Shown here: positions 6,601-7,687 of the stretch, one piece after another | Layout of the letters: every line of letters begins with the position of its first letter | Position numbering within the stretch: the stretch's first letter is position 1 | Assembly: GCA_023248915.1 (NCBI GenBank) | Contig: JAHFDQ010000297.1 | Span: 1 to 7,687 of the forward strand | DNA length: 7,687 nt | Direction of reading: 5' to 3' | DNA from: Archangiaceae bacterium | Lineage (GTDB): Bacteria; Myxococcota; Myxococcia; Myxococcales; Myxococcaceae | The notes under the pieces: model-generated | The model's database searches: none | What the model was told of the DNA's origin: nothing | The model's input: the letters and a program-made list of their open reading frames with translations, nothing else | Position numbers and translations under genes: made by a program

Positions 6601-7687
6601 GGTGCAGTTCGTGGTGGCGGTGTAGTCGCCCGGCCAGGCGCAGGTGCCGGTCCCCTTGATGCAGACCTTGACTCCGCCCGCGGGAATGCCGGCGGTGTCG
6701 CCGCAGGTGCTCGCCACCGTGGGCGTGGTGTCGTTGGTCGGGCTGACGGGAAGGACGGCGTAGGCCACGGTGGGTACGACGGTGTCCAACACCATCGAGG
6801 CCGAGACGGCGGTCGCGCTGACGTTGTTGAAGGCGTCGGCCACCCAGAGGTAGACGGTCTTCGTGCCGTTGGTGCCGTTCGAGAAAGTGAAGGACGCGGG
6901 CCGCGCCAGGAGCCAGTACTGGTTCCCCGCGATTCCGGCGCCGCCGGTGCAGGTGGACGTACCGTAGGTGGGCTTGGTGGGTTGAGTCTCGCTGATGCAC
7001 CAGCGGGTGATGCTGGTCTCGGTGATGGTGGTGTTGACGGTGGTCGAGTTGGTGGCGGTGCAGGTGCCGCAGTCCTGGTCCACCAGGGCCAGGGTTGGCT
7101 GGGCGGGAGGCGTGGTGGAGTAGTTGATGCTGGCCGGACCAGCCACGGGCGAGTTGTTTCCGGCGGCGTCACGGACCCAGGCGTAGACGTCGCGAGCGCC
7201 GGTGGCCAGGAGGGCGTGCGTCGCCGGCTCGACTCCCCAGCAGGCGTCGCTCCACAGGGGAGAGGCAGGGGCTCCGGCTCCGCCCACGACGTTCTTCACG
7301 CACCACTTGTCGGCGCCTGCGTCGTTGGTGATGGACGCGTTCACCGTCGCCTGGTTGGTGTTGGCGCTCGACCCGGTGTTGGGGTCGCTCACGGCGACGG
7401 TCGGGACGACGGGGCCGGTGTGGTCCAGGGTGATGGTGGCGCTGACGAGCCCGGTATTGACGACTCCGAACGTGGTCTGCACCCAGGCGTAGACCGTCTT
7501 CAGCTCTTCGGTGTTGGTCAGCATCGTGTACGAGGTGGGTTCGGTCGTCGAGAAGCAGGCGTCGCCGCTGGCCGGGGGCGTGGCGCTTTCCTTCACGCAC
7601 CATTTCCAGATGCCGGCGTCGTTGCCGACGACGACCGCGGTGAGCTGCTGGCGGATGAAGGTGGGGGAACCCGTCGTGCCGTCGCTG
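3694..7687 (-). CDS. Modular Ig-like/FN3-like protein with C-terminal seven-blade RCC1 propeller (5'-partial)
   Basis: The visible part is 1330 codons ending in TGA at 3694-3696; the frame is still open at the right edge, so the N-terminus and any signal peptide lie outside. A GTG at 7594-7596 could be taken as a start, but the 30 codons upstream are open and contain the first half of a repeat (K-W-C-V-K-E, residues 28-33), so it is internal. Domains by visible residue: 1-408, four Ig-like modules with a W-C-V-K type signature; 409-615, two fibronectin-III-like domains; 623-949, three two-cysteine Ig-like modules; 950-1330, seven RCC1-type repeats with CWG motifs. I see no enzymatic motif or membrane segment. 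Cysteine pairs in most modules and the Thr/Ser/Gly/Ala-rich composition suggest an exported, disulfide-stabilised protein, probably on the cell surface or secreted. It lies 32 bases upstream of a second secreted repeat protein that uses the same two-cysteine module, probably in one operon. The architecture is clear; the function is not, and adhesion or contact is only a guess. Confidence 0.93.
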   Translation of the reverse strand, partial: SDGTTGSPTFIRQQLTAVVVGNDAGIWKWCVKESATPPASGDACFSTTEPTSYTMLTNTEELKTVYAWVQTTFGVVNTGLVSATITLDHTGPVVPTVAVSDPNTGSSANTNQATVNASITNDAGADKWCVKNVVGGAGAPASPLWSDACWGVEPATHALLATGARDVYAWVRDAAGNNSPVAGPASINYSTTPPAQPTLALVDQDCGTCTATNSTTVNTTITETSITRWCISETQPTKPTYGTSTCTGGAGIAGNQYWLLARPASFTFSNGTNGTKTVYLWVADAFNNVSATAVSASMVLDTVVPTVAYAVLPVSPTNDTTPTVASTCGDTAGIPAGGVKVCIKGTGTCAWPGDYTATTNCTAGSYSYTPSAQVQGVYDIEVRVVDNAGNVSTIAGQGAQNYVLDTTVPGLVGSLSDGTYFNSLTQSPTVVWTAATDTGGAGLAYYELAIGTAPGGTDKLTWTNVGNVLSYQASGMSLTNGVTYYATVRAVDAAANTGSAVNGDGWGADTSPPNQPGTVDDGVTLASLSSSPVITWTAASDVGISGLQGYQVAVGSAPGGTDKSPWTAVGNVLTTTVTGMTLSNGVTYYASVRAIDNAGNTGTERQGDGWLATTGANPTPWIPYPDKLIVSGPTGVNTTICNTYTILTQDPYGTTAITPNTVTINLSGVGTGAFYTTSGCTTTTTTASIPSGSAQTTVYFKGPNAEADTLQAADAAALLTTGTLAVTVYTKKFVVAGHENVTTAASCGTAATTYTINHLKSDDTQVGTAISVNITGYATGGGAIYSAPACTGGSKITAAVTVPAGSAYTFYFKPSAAGVNVFTVTQAAGTDVKVGTLAVTVTSGGPTKLSLFGSLTPVKNKCQLYTVSTQDGSSVNQPADADQGALLSTTGSALFYSDPFCLTPTTSAVIPGGSSQASFWVKDGTLEAVTLTATGAPMAPANLAVTFSNGIAPSIATGSEHTCVLLPDRTVKCWGRDDWGELGNGVFAPLANPLPGPVSGLNDVAIVAQGSGSWSSCALQTAGTVKCWGYGGFGALGNSASANSNVPVPVTGVSTAIAMSYGSDKGTVILSDNSVKAWGHNNLGQIGDGSTTNRTAPVPVSGPLYATQVTMGGTHTCARLAGATLMCWGGNTYGELGTGNFTASSVPVAVPSLTGVTVVKAADFSTCALMSDTTVKCWGRNTYGELGNGNTGTDSNVPVPVSSLTAVTDIAIGEFHACALMGDTTVKCWGRNDYGQLGNGNTGTNSNVPVPVSSLTGVVALACGGGASPGPVSTHTCALLANGTVKCWGGNSQGQLGNGAAGTGGTNNAAPGYIAADTNTPVYVLYVPYY
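3697..4839 (-). repeat. Seven-blade RCC1-type beta-propeller (C-terminal domain of upstream gene)
   Basis: Residues 950-1330 contain seven repeats of 50-59 residues with the bacterial RCC1 signature H-T-C-A-L-L...G-T-V-K-C-W-G-x-N-x-x-G-Q-L-G-N-G. The Cys (or equivalent) codon before W-G lies at 4768, 4606, 4456, 4306, 4156, 4003 and 3826. Seven is the number that closes an RCC1 propeller, so the domain appears complete. Six blades have both the early Cys and the Cys of CWG, ten residues apart. Blade 3 has Thr and Ala instead (G-T-V-I-L...V-K-A-W-G). Blade 7 is preceded by an insertion with an extra Cys (L-A-C-G-G-G, about residue 1282). RCC1 folds usually bind other proteins; in secreted bacterial proteins the partner is generally unknown. 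The protein ends in V-Y-V-L-Y-V-P-Y-Y, perhaps the strand that closes the ring. Confidence 0.93.
4840..5820 (-). repeat. Three two-cysteine Ig-like modules in the upstream gene
   Basis: Visible residues 623-949 hold three modules that begin near residues 626, 731 and 847. Their cysteine pairs are at 641/680, 747/790 and 862/901, so 39, 43 and 39 residues apart. Each has the same order of landmarks as the array in the downstream gene: a hydrophobic K-L/F strand, the first Cys, a hydrophobic strand, F-Y or I-Y followed within a few residues by the second Cys, a P-A-G or P-S/G-G-S turn, a V-Y-F-K, F-Y-F-K or F-W-V-K-D strand, then T-x-T or L-A-V-T-V. The third copy (F-Y-S-D-P-F-C, G-G-S-S-Q-A-S-F-W-V-K-D) is the closest to the downstream units. 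They link the FN3-like part to the propeller and probably act as rigid spacers. Confidence 0.85.
5842..6462 (-). repeat. Two near-duplicate fibronectin-III-like domains
   Basis: Visible residues 409-615 hold two domains about 107 residues apart. Both start with V-G/D-D-G and a short S-L strand before S-P-x-x-x-W-T-A-A, then share A-P-G-G-T-D-K, a W-T-x-V-G-N-V-L strand, G-M-x-L-x-N-G-V-T-Y-Y-A-x-V-R-A-x-D, A-N/G-N-T-G and G-D-G-W. The Y-Y-A-x-V-R-A-x-D-x-x-G-N ending is the standard strand F-G pattern of bacterial FN3-like domains. No cysteine is present, in contrast to the modules on either side. They are probably spacer or sugar/protein-binding sandwich domains produced by internal duplication. 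Confidence 0.8.
6463..7686 (-). repeat. Four Ig-like modules with a W-C-V-K type signature
   Basis: Visible residues 1-408 contain modules marked by W-C-V-K-E (Cys30), W-C-V-K-N (Cys129), W-C-I-S-E (Cys230) and the diverged V-C-I-K-G (Cys342), giving spacing of 99, 101 and 112 residues. In the first three, a second Cys follows 14 to 20 residues later (44, 149 and 246), and the module then runs into V-Y-A-W-V or V-Y-L-W-V, D-A-x-x-N and a D-T/H-x-x-P hinge. The fourth has extra cysteines and ends D-I-E-V-R-V-V-D-N-A-G-N. The first module is cut by the right edge, so more copies may lie upstream. The endings match bacterial Ig-like sandwich domains; I do not know a confirmed family name. Confidence 0.78.

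Noticed and set aside
5306..7000. Minus-strand open frame of 564 codons
   Set aside because: Out-of-phase shadow rich in Arg and His within the Ig-like/FN3-like region; the real frame carries the recognisable domains.
1..7687. A defence, toxin or enzymatic system hidden in the window
   Set aside because: All sequence is accounted for by two repeat-protein genes, and no catalytic motif, mobile element, RNA gene or integration scar is visible in any frame.

Overview
The window is protein-coding almost from end to end. It holds two large genes on the minus strand, read from high to low coordinates and separated by only 32 bases. Neither gene is complete: the upstream gene enters across the right edge (position 7687), and the downstream gene leaves across the left edge (position 1). 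The DNA is very GC-rich (roughly two thirds by eye), with codon third positions dominated by G/C. Long secreted proteins built from RCC1 blades with an H-x-C-A-L...V-K-C-W-G signature, fibronectin-like domains and Ser/Thr/Ala/Gly-rich Ig-like modules are typical of Myxococcota and related former Deltaproteobacteria. That assignment is an inference from composition and architecture, because there is no taxonomic marker here.

Right half (3694-7687): the C-terminal 1330 residues of a modular, probably extracellular protein. From its N-terminal side it has four Ig-like modules with a W-C-V-K type signature, two near-duplicate fibronectin-III-like domains, three copies of a two-cysteine Ig-like module, and a seven-blade RCC1-type beta-propeller that ends the protein. 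It reads as a multi-domain stalk capped by a propeller head.

Left half (1-3661): the first 1220 residues of a second secreted protein. It begins with a clear Sec signal peptide, followed by eleven complete copies (a twelfth just begun) of a repeat of about 108 residues (about 324 bp). Every copy carries exactly two cysteines 40 or 41 residues apart, and the visible protein has no other cysteine. The unit is recognisably the same module that occurs three times in the upstream gene, so the two neighbours share a building block.

The short gap, same strand, absence of a terminator between them and the shared module suggest one transcript making two related disulfide-rich surface or secreted fibrous proteins. 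No enzyme, mobile element, RNA gene, CRISPR array or defence gene is visible. An adhesive or contact role is plausible from architecture only; nothing in the sequence fixes a ligand. The most unusual aspects are the strict cysteine periodicity, the module shared between adjacent genes, one propeller blade that has lost both members of its cysteine pair, and one tryptophan-rich variant repeat.
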